This document shows, one piece after another, positions 45,775 to 54,875 of a stretch of DNA of 64,000 bases. The notes below the pieces were generated by a model. The model made no database searches. It was not told the origin of the DNA and saw nothing but the letters and a program-made list of their open reading frames with translations. Source of the DNA: Solirubrobacterales bacterium. GTDB lineage: Bacteria > Actinomycetota > Thermoleophilia > Solirubrobacterales > Solirubrobacteraceae. How positions within the stretch are numbered: the first letter of the stretch is position 1; each line of letters begins with the position of its first letter. The DNA lies in the NCBI GenBank assembly GCA_003138355.1, contig PLFX01000004.1, positions 1,470-65,469 on the forward strand. The letters are read 5' to 3'. Both the position numbers and the translations under genes were made by a program.

Positions 45775-46332
45775 ATGCGCGCGCTCGTGCTCGACAACTA
45801 CGACTCGTTTACCTACAACCTCGTGCAGTACCTCGGCGAGCTCGGCGCCACGGTCGAGGTTGTCCGCAACGACCAGGCGAGCGTCGATGAGCTGCTCGAG
45901 CGCCAGCCGGAGCGCGTCATCGTCTCGCCGGGCCCGTGCACGCCGAACGAGGCGGGGATCTCGCTCGAGGTGGTACGCCGCTTCCCCGAGCGCGGGGTCC
46001 CGACGCTCGGCGTCTGCCTCGGACACCAGGCGATGGCGCAGGCCTTTGGCGGCACGGTCGTCCGCCACGAGCCGGTCCACGGCAAGACGGCGTCGATCGA
46101 GCACGACGGTCGCACGATCTACGACCAGCTGCCGAGCCCGCTCACGGTCGGGCGCTATCACTCGCTCGTCGTCGCCGACACGCTCCCCGACTGTCTCGAG
46201 GTCTCGGCCCGTGGCGACGGCGTGATCATGGGCATCCGCCATCGCGAACTGCCCGCTGAAGGCGTCCAATTCCATCCCGAGTCGATCCTCACCGACAAGG
46301 GCATCGAGCTGCTGCGCAACTTCATGCGATGA
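45775..46332 (+). CDS. trpG: anthranilate synthase component II (glutamine amidotransferase)
   Basis: The 185 residues begin ALVLDNYDSFTYNLVQYLGE. The catalytic Cys is in GVCLGHQAMAQAFGG near 79, and the His/Glu pair is in GVQFHPESILT near the end. It supplies ammonia to TrpE and may also serve folate synthesis. TAGATT lies eight bases before the ATG, indicating its own leaderless promoter for the trpGDC... operon. It overlaps trpD by 4 bases. Confidence 0.94.
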   Translation: MRALVLDNYDSFTYNLVQYLGELGATVEVVRNDQASVDELLERQPERVIVSPGPCTPNEAGISLEVVRRFPERGVPTLGVCLGHQAMAQAFGGTVVRHEPVHGKTASIEHDGRTIYDQLPSPLTVGRYHSLVVADTLPDCLEVSARGDGVIMGIRHRELPAEGVQFHPESILTDKGIELLRNFMR

Positions 46333-47357
46333 ACGAGCCGCCCAACGCGATCGTCACGACCGCCCTCGACGAGCTCGCTTCAGGCAGAGACCTCAGCGCC
46401 GAGCAGGCGGCGGAGGTTCTCGCCGAGATCATGTCCGGCGAGGTCTCGCACGCCCAGATCGCGGGGTTCCTGATCGCCCTGCGCACAAAGGGCGAATCCG
46501 TCGATGAGATCGTCGGGCTCGCGCGCACGATGCGCGCGCTCGCGACGCCGGTCACGGTAGCGCGCGACCGGCTCGTCGACACCGCCGGCACCGGCGGCGG
46601 GCGCTCCACCTTCAACGTGTCGACGACGGCGGCGCTGATCGCCGCCGCGACCGGGTGCGCCGTCGCCAAGCACGGCAACCGCTCCGCGACCAGCCGCTCG
46701 GGCTCGGCCGACCTGCTCGAGGCGCTCGGCGCGCGGATCGACCTCGCCCCCGAGCGCGTCGCCCGCTGCATCGACGAGGTCGGGTTCGGCTTCATCTTCG
46801 CTCCCGCGCACCACCAGGCGACGCGCTTCGTGATCCCGGTACGCAGGGACCTCGCGGTGCGCACGATCTTCAACTTCCTCGGTCCGCTCACCAATCCGGC
46901 CGGAGCGACCCGCCAGCTCGTCGGTGTCGGCGACCGCGCCTACCAGGAGACGCTCGCCGGCGCACTGGCCATGCTCGGCGCGGAGCGAGCGCTCGTGGTC
47001 GCAAGCGACGACGGCCTCGACGAGGTCTCTGCGAGCGGCCCGACGCGTGTGATCGAGGTAAACGGCGATCGCATCGAGGAGTACGTGCTGGCGCCCGAGG
47101 ACCTCGAAATCGAACCGCTCGGCGAGAACGGCATCGAGGGTGGCGATCCCGCATACAACGCCGGTGTCACGCGCGCGATCCTCTCCGGAGCGCCGGGCCC
47201 GGCACGGGAGCTCGCCGTCGCGAACGCCGCCGCGACGATCTACGTGGCCGGCGGCGCCGACTCGTTGCGCGACGGCGCGCGCGCTGCGCGCGCGGCGCTC
47301 GATGACGGCCGCGCGCAGGCGACCCTCGACGCCTACGTGGCGGCGACGAACGGATGA
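46329..47357 (+). CDS. trpD: anthranilate phosphoribosyltransferase
   Basis: The 342 residues have the family motifs DTAGTGGGRSTFNVSTTAAL near 82, KHGNRSATSRSGSADLLEAL, FIFAPAHHQATRFVIPVR and FNFLGPLTNPAGATRQLVGV. It adds phosphoribose to anthranilate. ATG overlaps trpG and its end overlaps trpC. Confidence 0.95.
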   Translation: MNEPPNAIVTTALDELASGRDLSAEQAAEVLAEIMSGEVSHAQIAGFLIALRTKGESVDEIVGLARTMRALATPVTVARDRLVDTAGTGGGRSTFNVSTTAALIAAATGCAVAKHGNRSATSRSGSADLLEALGARIDLAPERVARCIDEVGFGFIFAPAHHQATRFVIPVRRDLAVRTIFNFLGPLTNPAGATRQLVGVGDRAYQETLAGALAMLGAERALVVASDDGLDEVSASGPTRVIEVNGDRIEEYVLAPEDLEIEPLGENGIEGGDPAYNAGVTRAILSGAPGPARELAVANAAATIYVAGGADSLRDGARAARAALDDGRAQATLDAYVAATNG

Positions 47358-48130
47358 CGATCCTCGACGAGATCCTCGTCAGCACGCGCTCGGAGCTCGA
47401 CGCGCGCCGCCGCCACCTGCCACTCGACGAGCTGGCGGCCGCGAAGGTGCCCGCGCGCCCGCGTCTGCGCGACGCGCTGAGCGGGCCGGGACTCGCGCTG
47501 ATCGCGGAGTTCAAGCGCCGCTCGCCCTCGGCGGGCGAGATCCGTGCCGGGTCGAGCGCGGGCGAAATCGCCCGCGCGTACGAGCGCGGGGGAGCGGCCG
47601 CGATGTCGGTGCTCACCGACGGGCCGTATTTCGGCGGTTCGCTCGCGGACTTGCGCGAGGCGGCGACCGCGTGCGCGCTACCGCTCTTGCGCAAGGACTT
47701 CGTGCTCGACGTCTACCAGCTCCACGAGGCTCGCGCCGCGGGCGCATCGGCGGTGCTCCTGATCGTCGCCGCAATCGCAGACGAGGAGCTCCAGAGCCTC
47801 CACTCAGCGGCCCTCGCCCTCGGACTCGATGCGCTCGTCGAGGTCCATGACGCGCCCGAGCTCGAGCGCGCGCTGGCCGCCGGCGCTTCGCTGATCGGCG
47901 TGAACAACCGCGATCTGCGTGACTTCAGCGTCGAGCCCCAGCGCACGTTCGCTCTGCTCGAGCTGATGCCGCCGGACACGCTCGTCGTCGCCGAGTCGGG
48001 CATCTCGACGCGCGAGCAGCTCGAGCGCCTTGCGGCAGCAGGCGTGGCGGGCGCACTCGTTGGCGAGCGACTGATGCGCGCCGACAGTCCCGAGCGAGCC
48101 CTGCGCGAGCTGATCGCCCCACCGGTTTAG
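47354..48130 (+). CDS. trpC: indole-3-glycerol phosphate synthase
   Basis: The 258-residue TIM barrel has IAEFKRRSPSAGEIRAG near 50, PLLRKDFVLDVYQLHEARAA, LLIVAAIADEELQ, IGVNNRDLRDFSV and VVAESGISTREQLERLA. It closes the indole ring of CdRP. ATG overlaps trpD. It is followed by an HtrA remnant rather than directly by trpF. Confidence 0.95.
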   Translation: MTILDEILVSTRSELDARRRHLPLDELAAAKVPARPRLRDALSGPGLALIAEFKRRSPSAGEIRAGSSAGEIARAYERGGAAAMSVLTDGPYFGGSLADLREAATACALPLLRKDFVLDVYQLHEARAAGASAVLLIVAAIADEELQSLHSAALALGLDALVEVHDAPELERALAAGASLIGVNNRDLRDFSVEPQRTFALLELMPPDTLVVAESGISTREQLERLAAAGVAGALVGERLMRADSPERALRELIAPPV

Positions 48131-48591
48131 CGCTCGTTGAGCGCGCCGCTCGACACCTCGGCTTCGCCATCCCGATCAACACGGCGAAGTTCGTGATTCC
48201 GCAGCTCGAGGAGCACGGCCGCACGATCGAGGGTTACCTCGGAGTGGCGACGGCGAGCGTCACCCCGGCGCTTGCGTCCGCGCACCTGGGCGCGAGCTAC
48301 GGCGCCATCGTCGAGTCGGTCACGAGCGGCTCGCCGGCGGTACGCGCCGGCCTGCGTGCGTCGAGGCGCACGGTGACGCTGGCCGACGGCGTGAGCCAGA
48401 TGAAGGTCGGCGGCGACATCATCGTCGCCTTCGATGGTCGACCGGTCCGAAGCGGCGCGGCCCTCGAGCAGCAGATCACCCACGAGCCGCCGGGCACGCG
48501 GGTAACGCTCGGCATCCTGCGCGGCAGCTCGCACCTGAGTGTGCCCGTGACGCTCGGGACGCGACCCGAAAGCCTCTCGGCCTCCGGATAG
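48131..48591 (+). pseudogene. C-terminal PDZ remnant of an HtrA/DegP-like serine protease
   Basis: The frame open across 48131-48591 reads HLGFAIPINTAKFVIPQLEE, the segment that ends the protease domain of HtrA proteins (normally ...GIGFAIPIN...). It is followed by a full PDZ domain (GYLGVA, IVESVTSGSPAVRAGLRAS, VGGDIIVAFDGRPVRSGAAL, PPGTRVTLGILR). The whole catalytic domain (His-Asp-Ser) is absent, because trpC ends immediately upstream. A GTG at 48193 could still start a 132-residue PDZ protein. I consider it a truncated gene left inside the trp operon. Confidence 0.7.
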
Positions 48592-48603
48592 AACCGCTAC
48601 GTT

Positions 48604-49248
48604 GTGGTCGTGGACCAGGCGCGCGTGAAGATCTGCGGCCTGACGCGGCTCGAGGATGCTCAGGCCGCCGTCGAGCTCGGAGCGTGGGCGATCGGCATGG
48701 TGTTCCAGCCACAGTCGCCGCGTCGCTGTTCGCTCGCCGAGGCCGAGCGGATCGGTGCGGCGTTGCACAGGCGCACCGAGATCGCGGGCGTCTTCGTCAA
48801 CGCCCACCTGGACGAAATCGCCGACGTCAGCGAGCGCGCCGGGCTGACGCTCGTGCAGCTGCAGGGCGACGAGGGGCCGGCGTTCGCGGGTGAAGTAGCC
48901 CGCCGGACGGGCGCGCGGATAATCAAGGCGGCAGCGGTGCAGGGCGCGGCGACGCTCCAGGACCTAGCCCGCTTTCACACGGACTTCCACCTCCTCGACG
49001 GTCATCACGAAGGCCTGCGTGGGGGCACGGGCACGACCTTCGACTGGTCGATCGTCGCGTCGCGCCGCTCGAAGGTGCCGCTGATCCTGAGTGGGGGCCT
49101 GCGTCCGGAGAACGTGGCCGAGGCGATCGCCACGACGCATCCGTTCGCGGTCGACGTGGCGAGCGGCGTCGAGTCGCAACCCGGGATCAAGGACCACGAC
49201 CTGATGCACCGATTCCTCGAGGCGGCGGGCGCCGCGGTCGCCGTATGA
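48604..49248 (+). CDS. trpF: phosphoribosylanthranilate isomerase
   Basis: The 214-residue TIM barrel has [20 protein letters not shown] near residue 8, [50 protein letters not shown] and [12 protein letters not shown]. It catalyses the Amadori step of tryptophan synthesis. GTG 48604 or GTG 48610 may be the start; a TACGTT box ends at 48603, six bases before the second. It overlaps trpB. Confidence 0.94.
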   Translation: MVVDQARVKICGLTRLEDAQAAVELGAWAIGMVFQPQSPRRCSLAEAERIGAALHRRTEIAGVFVNAHLDEIADVSERAGLTLVQLQGDEGPAFAGEVARRTGARIIKAAAVQGAATLQDLARFHTDFHLLDGHHEGLRGGTGTTFDWSIVASRRSKVPLILSGGLRPENVAEAIATTHPFAVDVASGVESQPGIKDHDLMHRFLEAAGAAVAV

Positions 49249-50420
49249 GTAGCGCGCAGGTCCCGCACCGCTACGGCCCCTACGGCGGCCAGTATGTGCC
49301 GGAGACGCTGATGCCTGCGCTAGCGCAGCTCGAGCTCGCATGGGTCGAGGCACGCGCGTCCGAAGCCTTCGCCACCGAGCTTGCACTTCTCGCCCGCGAC
49401 TACGTCGGACGCCCTTCGCCGCTATATGAGGCGCGCACGCTGAGCGCCCGCGCGGGCTACCCGGTGTTCCTCAAGCGGGAAGACCTCAACCACACCGGGT
49501 CGCACAAGATCAACAACGCCCTCGGGCAGGCACTGCTCGCAAAGCGCATGGGCAAGCCGCGCGTGATTGCCGAGACGGGCGCCGGGCAGCACGGGGTGGC
49601 GGCGGCCACCGCTGCCGCCCTGCTCGGGCTCGACTGCGTCGTCTACATGGGCGAGGAGGACATCCGCCGCCAGCAGCCAAACGTCCAGCGCATGGAGCTG
49701 CTCGGCGCGCGCGTCGCACCCGTCGCGGCGGGCGCGCGGACGCTGAAGGAGGCGGTCTCGGCCGCGATCCGCGATTGGGTCGAGAACGTTGCCGACACGC
49801 ACTACATCATCGGCAGCGCGGTCGGGCCGGCCCCCTATCCGGCGATCGTGCGCGAGCTCCAACGCGTCATCGGCGACGAGGCGCGGGCGCAGATTCTCGA
49901 GCGTACGGGTCGCCTGCCGGATCGCGTCATCGCCTGCGTCGGCGGCGGGTCGAACGCGATCGGGACCTTTGGCGCCTTCATCGAGGACGAAGGGGTCGAG
50001 CTGATCGGCGTCGAGGCTGCCGGCGAGGGCCTCGAGACCGGGCGCCACGGGGCACCCCTGACCGCCGGCGGGCGTGCCGGCGTCCTTCACGGCTCGCTCT
50101 CAGCGGTGCTCCAAGACGACGACGGTCAGATCCTCGAGGCCCATTCCGTCTCCGCGGGCCTCGACTACCCCGGTAGCGGCCCCGAGCACGCGCAGCTGCG
50201 CGACAGCGGCCGCGCGCGCTACGTGGCGGTCACCGACGCGCAGGCGCTCGCCGCGTTTCGCGAGTTCGCTCGACTCGAGGGGATCATCCCGGCGCTCGAG
50301 TCCGCGCACGCCCTTGCGTGGCTACTCGAAAACCCGGCCGGCGAGCTCGACATCCTCTGCCTCTCCGGACGCGGCGACAAGGACCTCGCCGAGGTCCTGA
50401 GTTTCAGCGGCCCGCGGTGA
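49245..50420 (+). CDS. trpB: tryptophan synthase beta chain
   Basis: The 391 residues show [20 protein letters not shown] at the start, the PLP lysine in [19 protein letters not shown] near 87, [20 protein letters not shown], and the phosphate loop [15 protein letters not shown] near 228. It condenses indole and serine. ATGA overlap with trpF and GTGA overlap with trpA keep subunits in step. Confidence 0.96.
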   Translation: MSSAQVPHRYGPYGGQYVPETLMPALAQLELAWVEARASEAFATELALLARDYVGRPSPLYEARTLSARAGYPVFLKREDLNHTGSHKINNALGQALLAKRMGKPRVIAETGAGQHGVAAATAAALLGLDCVVYMGEEDIRRQQPNVQRMELLGARVAPVAAGARTLKEAVSAAIRDWVENVADTHYIIGSAVGPAPYPAIVRELQRVIGDEARAQILERTGRLPDRVIACVGGGSNAIGTFGAFIEDEGVELIGVEAAGEGLETGRHGAPLTAGGRAGVLHGSLSAVLQDDDGQILEAHSVSAGLDYPGSGPEHAQLRDSGRARYVAVTDAQALAAFREFARLEGIIPALESAHALAWLLENPAGELDILCLSGRGDKDLAEVLSFSGPR

Positions 50421-51214
50421 ACGGCGCCGAGCGGATCGCGTCGGCCTTCGCCGCGACCCCGGACCGGGCCGCGGTCATGCCCTACCTGATGGCCGGCTTC
50501 CCTGACCTCGCGACCTCGGCCGAGATCGGCGAGGCCTGTATCGACGCGGGGGCCGACGTCCTCGAGCTCGGTGTTCCCTTCTCGGATCCGCTCGCCGACG
50601 GCCCCGTGATCCACGCCGCGGCAACGCGCGCGCTGGCCCAGGGCACGACCGTGGCCGACGCCCTGTCGCTCGCCGAGCGCCTCGCGCAGCGCGCGCCGAT
50701 CGTTGCCATGGCCTACACGAACACCGTGCTCGCCCCGGGCGCCGACCGCTTTCTCGAGTGCTTGGCGGCGAGCGGCGTGGCCGGGCTGATCGTGCCCGAT
50801 CTTCCCTACGAGGAGGGGGAGGAGCTCGCCGCTGCCGCGACCGCCGCCGGTATCGCGCTCGTGCCGCTGGTTGCGCCGACGACGACGCCCGAGCGCTTCG
50901 CGGCGATCGGTGCGCGGGCCGCCGGCTTCATGTACGTCGTGTCGGTGATGGGTACGACGGGCGAGCGAGCGCACGGAGCGACCGACCTCGGACCGCTGCT
51001 CGCACGCGCCAAGGCCGCCACCGCCGTTCCCGTAGCCGTCGGATTTGGCATCTCAGGACCCGACCAGGCGGTCGCGGCGACGGTCGCCGGCGCCGACGGG
51101 GTGATCGTCGGCTCGCGGCTCGTGCGCGCCGCCGGCGAGGCCGAGGACGCCCCGCGCGAGGTTGGCCGGCTCGTGCGGGAAATTGCGGAAGCACTCTCCG
51201 GCGTGGTGGCATAG
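50417..51214 (+). CDS. trpA: tryptophan synthase alpha chain
   Basis: GTG 50417 gives 265 residues. The active-site segments are [20 protein letters not shown] near 54, [33 protein letters not shown] (catalytic Asp) and [14 protein letters not shown]. The end has [10 protein letters not shown] and [12 protein letters not shown]. It releases indole for the beta chain. Confidence 0.96.
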   Translation: MNGAERIASAFAATPDRAAVMPYLMAGFPDLATSAEIGEACIDAGADVLELGVPFSDPLADGPVIHAAATRALAQGTTVADALSLAERLAQRAPIVAMAYTNTVLAPGADRFLECLAASGVAGLIVPDLPYEEGEELAAAATAAGIALVPLVAPTTTPERFAAIGARAAGFMYVVSVMGTTGERAHGATDLGPLLARAKAATAVPVAVGFGISGPDQAVAATVAGADGVIVGSRLVRAAGEAEDAPREVGRLVREIAEALSGVVA

Positions 51215-51226
51215 ACTCCCGCAAGC

Positions 51227-51403
51227 ATGGGCCTCGTCATCGCCGCCACGTTCGGCCTTGCGCTGTGGATAGTGCTCTGGGCGATCGGTGTGAGCGGCCT
51301 CGACGCCTTCCTGCTCGCGCTTCTTGTCATGCTGCTGGGGGCGGCCGGACGCGTCGTGATCCGCCACCTCCCGGGTCGCGGAGCCGGCACCCCGCAACCC
51401 TGA
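51227..51403 (+). CDS. small two-helix membrane protein of unknown function
   Basis: This 58-codon gene, ATG 51227 to TGA 51401-51403, encodes two hydrophobic helices (IAATFGLALWIVLWAIGVSG and DAFLLALLVMLLGAAGRVV) and a short basic tail. It lies 12 bases after trpA, and its stop overlaps the presumed CTG start of the next gene. Similar short proteins at this spot are common in the lineage from memory, but no function is known. Hydrophobicity pattern and tight packing support it being real. Confidence 0.6.
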   Translation: MGLVIAATFGLALWIVLWAIGVSGLDAFLLALLVMLLGAAGRVVIRHLPGRGAGTPQP

Positions 51404-52710
51404 GGGACTGGGCGTCGTCTCGGCGCAAGCGCTCTTGGGCGCTCGTGCTGCTTGCACTCGTACTTGCCGGCTGCGGATCCGCGAGCCCCGGGCCCGACGT
51501 CGGCGGCACGCTGACCGTGTACACGGATCTGCCTTTCGGCGGTCCGCAACAGGACGTGATGACGAGCCTCTACGACGGCGAGTGGCTTGCGCTACTCAGC
51601 TGCCGCCGGCACGGGCGCATCGACCTGCACTGCCAGAGCGACGAGGTCAACGGGCACCTGGTGACGCTCGCGCGTGTCGAGGACGGAAACGCGAGCGGTT
51701 GGGATCCCGCGGATGCCTCGGCTGCGGCCACGAACGCGGTCCAGAACAACGGCGCGATCGCGATGATCGGCGACTTCGACTCCGCCGCGACCGCAACCTC
51801 GCTGCCGATCACGAACGCCGGCGATCTCCTCCAGGTCTCTCCGGCGAGCCCGTACGTCGGCCTGACCGACCAGAGCCCGTTCGACGACAAGGGCGAGCCC
51901 GGGAGCTATTACCCGGCCGCGGGCGCCCAGACCTTCGCCCGCCTCATGCCGACCGATGCCGAGGAAGCGCGCGCGACGGTTTCCTACATGCAGTCCCTGG
52001 GCGTGACTCGCCTGTTCGCGGTCACCGACACGGCGCCGTACGCGAGCTATGACAGCGTGATCGCCACGATGGTTGCTGCAGACGCGCGCCAGAGCGGGAT
52101 CACGCTCGCGGGTCAGGCGCAGGTGAACAGCTCGGCGAACGCGCTCGACACAGGCTATTCGGCGGTTGCCCAAGCAATCGCCGCGAGCGGCGCGGACGCG
52201 GTGATCGTCGGCGCCGCTCCCGACGTGGGCATCGAGGCGCTGTGGCAGGAGCTCTTCACGCAGCTGCCCCATGTCCGGCTGTTTGCGCCGAGCACACTGG
52301 CGACCAACCCGTTCCTGAACGCGATCGGCAACGCGGTGAGCGCTACCTACGTGACGAGCCCGATCCTGCCGCTGAACCAATACGGCCCCCAGGCGCAGGG
52401 CGTCTTGAAGGCCTACAGGCGAGAATGGCGGCTGACGCCCACTGTGTGGTCGCTCTATGGCTACGAAGCGATGGAGTCCGTCCTCGCCGCGATCAACCGC
52501 GCCGCGAAGCACGGTCATGCTGGCGATCGGCTCGCCGTCGCGCACGCCTATTTCGGGCTCGGCTACCGCCACAGCGTCATCGGCGGCTACACGATCAATA
52601 GCCATGGCGACACGTCGCTATCGCGCTTCGTCGGCTACATCGTCAAGCAGTCCGCGGGGGGCTCGTTTGCGCTGGCGCTGAAGCGCCGCTACCTCGGCGG
52701 TGGTGCATGA
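51400..52710 (+). CDS. ABC-type branched-chain-amino-acid-like binding lipoprotein (LivK type I)
   Basis: The frame encodes a lipoprotein signal (RKRSWALVLLALVLAGCGS, lipobox LAGC) followed by a two-lobed periplasmic-binding protein: LTVYTDLPFGGPQQDVMTSL, AMIGDFDSAATATSLPITNA, LLQVSPASPYVGLT, GVTRLFAVTD and SLYGYEAMESVLAAI. No ATG or GTG precedes the signal sequence. The first plausible start is CTG 51400, which overlaps the upstream stop (CTGA) and gives 436 residues. GTG 51441 would remove half the signal. No permease or ATPase genes accompany it, so it may be a sensor or orphan receptor. It overlaps its paralogue downstream. Confidence 0.8.
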   Translation: MRDWASSRRKRSWALVLLALVLAGCGSASPGPDVGGTLTVYTDLPFGGPQQDVMTSLYDGEWLALLSCRRHGRIDLHCQSDEVNGHLVTLARVEDGNASGWDPADASAAATNAVQNNGAIAMIGDFDSAATATSLPITNAGDLLQVSPASPYVGLTDQSPFDDKGEPGSYYPAAGAQTFARLMPTDAEEARATVSYMQSLGVTRLFAVTDTAPYASYDSVIATMVAADARQSGITLAGQAQVNSSANALDTGYSAVAQAIAASGADAVIVGAAPDVGIEALWQELFTQLPHVRLFAPSTLATNPFLNAIGNAVSATYVTSPILPLNQYGPQAQGVLKAYRREWRLTPTVWSLYGYEAMESVLAAINRAAKHGHAGDRLAVAHAYFGLGYRHSVIGGYTINSHGDTSLSRFVGYIVKQSAGGSFALALKRRYLGGGA

Positions 52711-53933
52711 GCGGGCGGCGGACGCTCATCGTCGCTGTCGGCCTCGCCGCCGCCCTCGCCGGCTGTGGCTCCGCTAGCACGCAGCCCGGTGGCTTCACCT
52801 ACGAGAACACGCTGACCGTCTATTCGGCGCTCCCGCTCCAGGGCCCGCAGGCGACGCTGATGCAGAGCATCGTCAACGGCGAGATCCTCGCGCTCAAACA
52901 GGCGGGCGGCCGCGCGCACGGGCGTCCGATCAGCTTCGCCTCGCTCAACGACGCGCCGCTCACAAACGGGACATGGGACGGCAAGGAGCCTCGCGCCGCC
53001 GGCCAGGACCTCGACGCGATCGCCTACGTCGGCGACTACGACTCGGCCGCGACGGCGATTTCGTTGCCGATCATCAACGCCAACGACATCCTCCAGGTCA
53101 GCCCCGGCAGCCCCTACATCGGCTTCACCGACGCGACTCGCTTCGATCGGCCGGGTGAGCCGCGGTACTTCTTCCTCTCCGGGCACGACACTTTCGCGCG
53201 ACTTGTCCCGTCCGATCTCGTCGAGGCCGCAGCGAGCGTGCGCTTCATGCGCGACGAGGGGGTGAGGCGCCTCTACGTGCTCAGCGACAGCGCGCCTGCG
53301 AGCGCACCTTACGACTCGGCGATCGGCGCGATGGTCGCCCGCGCCGCTCGCGCGAACGGTCTTGGGCTTGCCGGCTCGCGTCGCTTCGACAGCGCCGGAG
53401 GCTCCTCGCGCGGCGCGCTGATCGCGGCGCTTCGCAAAGCGCAGCCGGACGCGGTCTTTGTCGCGGCCGCGCCGAGCGGCGGCGTCGAGTCGCTCTGGAG
53501 GGAACTGCATGCCGCCCTGCCGGCGCTGCGGCTGTTCGCGCCAAGCACACTCGCGACGGCGAGCTTCCTCGCGGCGACGGCACCCGCCGCGAGCGCGACC
53601 TTCCTGACGAGCCCGATCCTGCCGCTCGCCCAGTATCCGCCGGCCTCCCGGGCGGTCGTGCGCGCCTACCGCCGGGCTTTCGGCACCCCGGCGACCGCCC
53701 TCAGCCTCTACGGCTACGAGGCGATGAGCTCGATTCTCGCCGCGATATCGCGCGCTCGCGACCCGGGCAGGCGACTCGATGTCCTCGCCGCCTACCGGAA
53801 CCTCGGTTGGCGCAACAGCGTGATCGGGCGCTACCGAATCAGCGCGAGCGGGGACAGCTCGCTCACGCGCTTTGCCGGCTACGCCGTCGGCGCCCGTGGG
53901 CAGCTCGTCGAGCTGCGCCTGCTCAACGGCTGA
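52707..53933 (+). CDS. ABC-type branched-chain-amino-acid-like binding lipoprotein, paralogue
   Basis: The 408 residues have a lipoprotein signal (TLIVAVGLAAALAGCGS). The body follows the preceding protein closely (LTVYSALPLQGPQATLMQSI, YVGDYDSAATAISLPIINAN, ILQVSPGSPYIGFTDATRFD, LFAPSTLATASFLA, SLYGYEAMSSILAAIS). It is a tandem duplicate that has diverged throughout, so the pair is old. ATG 52707 overlaps the upstream stop. As with its neighbour, no transport genes are nearby. Confidence 0.88.
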   Translation: MSGRRTLIVAVGLAAALAGCGSASTQPGGFTYENTLTVYSALPLQGPQATLMQSIVNGEILALKQAGGRAHGRPISFASLNDAPLTNGTWDGKEPRAAGQDLDAIAYVGDYDSAATAISLPIINANDILQVSPGSPYIGFTDATRFDRPGEPRYFFLSGHDTFARLVPSDLVEAAASVRFMRDEGVRRLYVLSDSAPASAPYDSAIGAMVARAARANGLGLAGSRRFDSAGGSSRGALIAALRKAQPDAVFVAAAPSGGVESLWRELHAALPALRLFAPSTLATASFLAATAPAASATFLTSPILPLAQYPPASRAVVRAYRRAFGTPATALSLYGYEAMSSILAAISRARDPGRRLDVLAAYRNLGWRNSVIGRYRISASGDSSLTRFAGYAVGARGQLVELRLLNG

Positions 53934-54792
53934 GCGCGTCGGCCAGGGCCTCGTCGAGCTCCGGGTGACGGTAGGTGAAGCCGAGCTCAGTGGCGCGCGC
54001 CGGAGCGACGTTCTGGCTGGCGGTGATGATCGCCGCCATCTCGCCGTAGAGCGCGCGCAGCGCGAGCGCCGGAACGGGCGCGAACGAGGGGCGGTGGAGG
54101 GCGCCCCCGAGGGCGTGCGAGAACTCGGCGTTGCGCACCGCACGCGGAGCGACCGCGTTGAACGGCCCCGAATAGCGCTCGTCGTCGATCGCCGCCACGT
54201 AGAGCGCGACGAGGTCCTCGAGGTGGATCCAGGACATGAACTGGCGTCCGCCCGCGACCGGCCCGCCGATTCCCGCGGCAAAAGCCGGCAGCATCTTGGC
54301 GAGCGCGCCGCCGCGGCGATCGAGCACCACGCCGCTACGAAGCACGCAGACCCGCACGCCGTGCGCGCCAGCCCGCAGCGCTTCCTGCTCCCACTCGATG
54401 CACACGCCGGCGAGCCAGTCGCCGCCCGCGCCTGAGTCCTCTGTCAAGCGCTCGTCGCCGCGGTCGCCGTAGAAGCCGACGGCGTTTGCGCAGACGAGCA
54501 CGCGCGGGCGCGGGTCAGCCGCGGCGATGCCGGCGACGAGGTTGCTAGTCCCCGTACCGCGGCTTTCGCGGATCCGCTTCTTCGCGCCGGCCGTCCAGCG
54601 CTGCGCGATGTTCTCGCCCGCGAGGTGCACGACGGCGTCTGCTCCCGCGAGGACCGCGCCCGGCGCCGGTCCCGACGCGGGGTCCCAGCCCGTGCTGCGC
54701 CCGAGCGCCACGACCTCATCGCCGCGCGCGGCAAGCCTTGCGGCCAGCTGCGAGCCGATCATCCCGGATGCTCCGGTTAGGACGATGCGCAT
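53923..54792 (-). CDS. TIGR01777 family NAD-dependent epimerase-like protein
   Basis: The 289 residues begin RIVLTGASGMIGSQLAARLA (Rossmann). They include VVHLAGENIAQRWTAGAKKR, RVLVCANAVGFYGDRGDERL and the C-terminal DUF1731 segment (LGFTYRHPELDEALADAL). These YfcH/SULA-like proteins are extended SDRs of uncertain substrate. It converges on the lipoprotein gene with an 11-base overlap. TAGGAT lies nine bases before the ATG. Confidence 0.92.
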   Translation of the reverse strand: MRIVLTGASGMIGSQLAARLAARGDEVVALGRSTGWDPASGPAPGAVLAGADAVVHLAGENIAQRWTAGAKKRIRESRGTGTSNLVAGIAAADPRPRVLVCANAVGFYGDRGDERLTEDSGAGGDWLAGVCIEWEQEALRAGAHGVRVCVLRSGVVLDRRGGALAKMLPAFAAGIGGPVAGGRQFMSWIHLEDLVALYVAAIDDERYSGPFNAVAPRAVRNAEFSHALGGALHRPSFAPVPALALRALYGEMAAIITASQNVAPARATELGFTYRHPELDEALADALSR

Positions 54793-54875
54793 CGCAAATG
54801 GATCCTAGCCGGCTCGTCGTTGGCCGATTCCGTAACGTTGCGCAGCATCGGACGCCAAGCAATCGGCCAAGCCAC

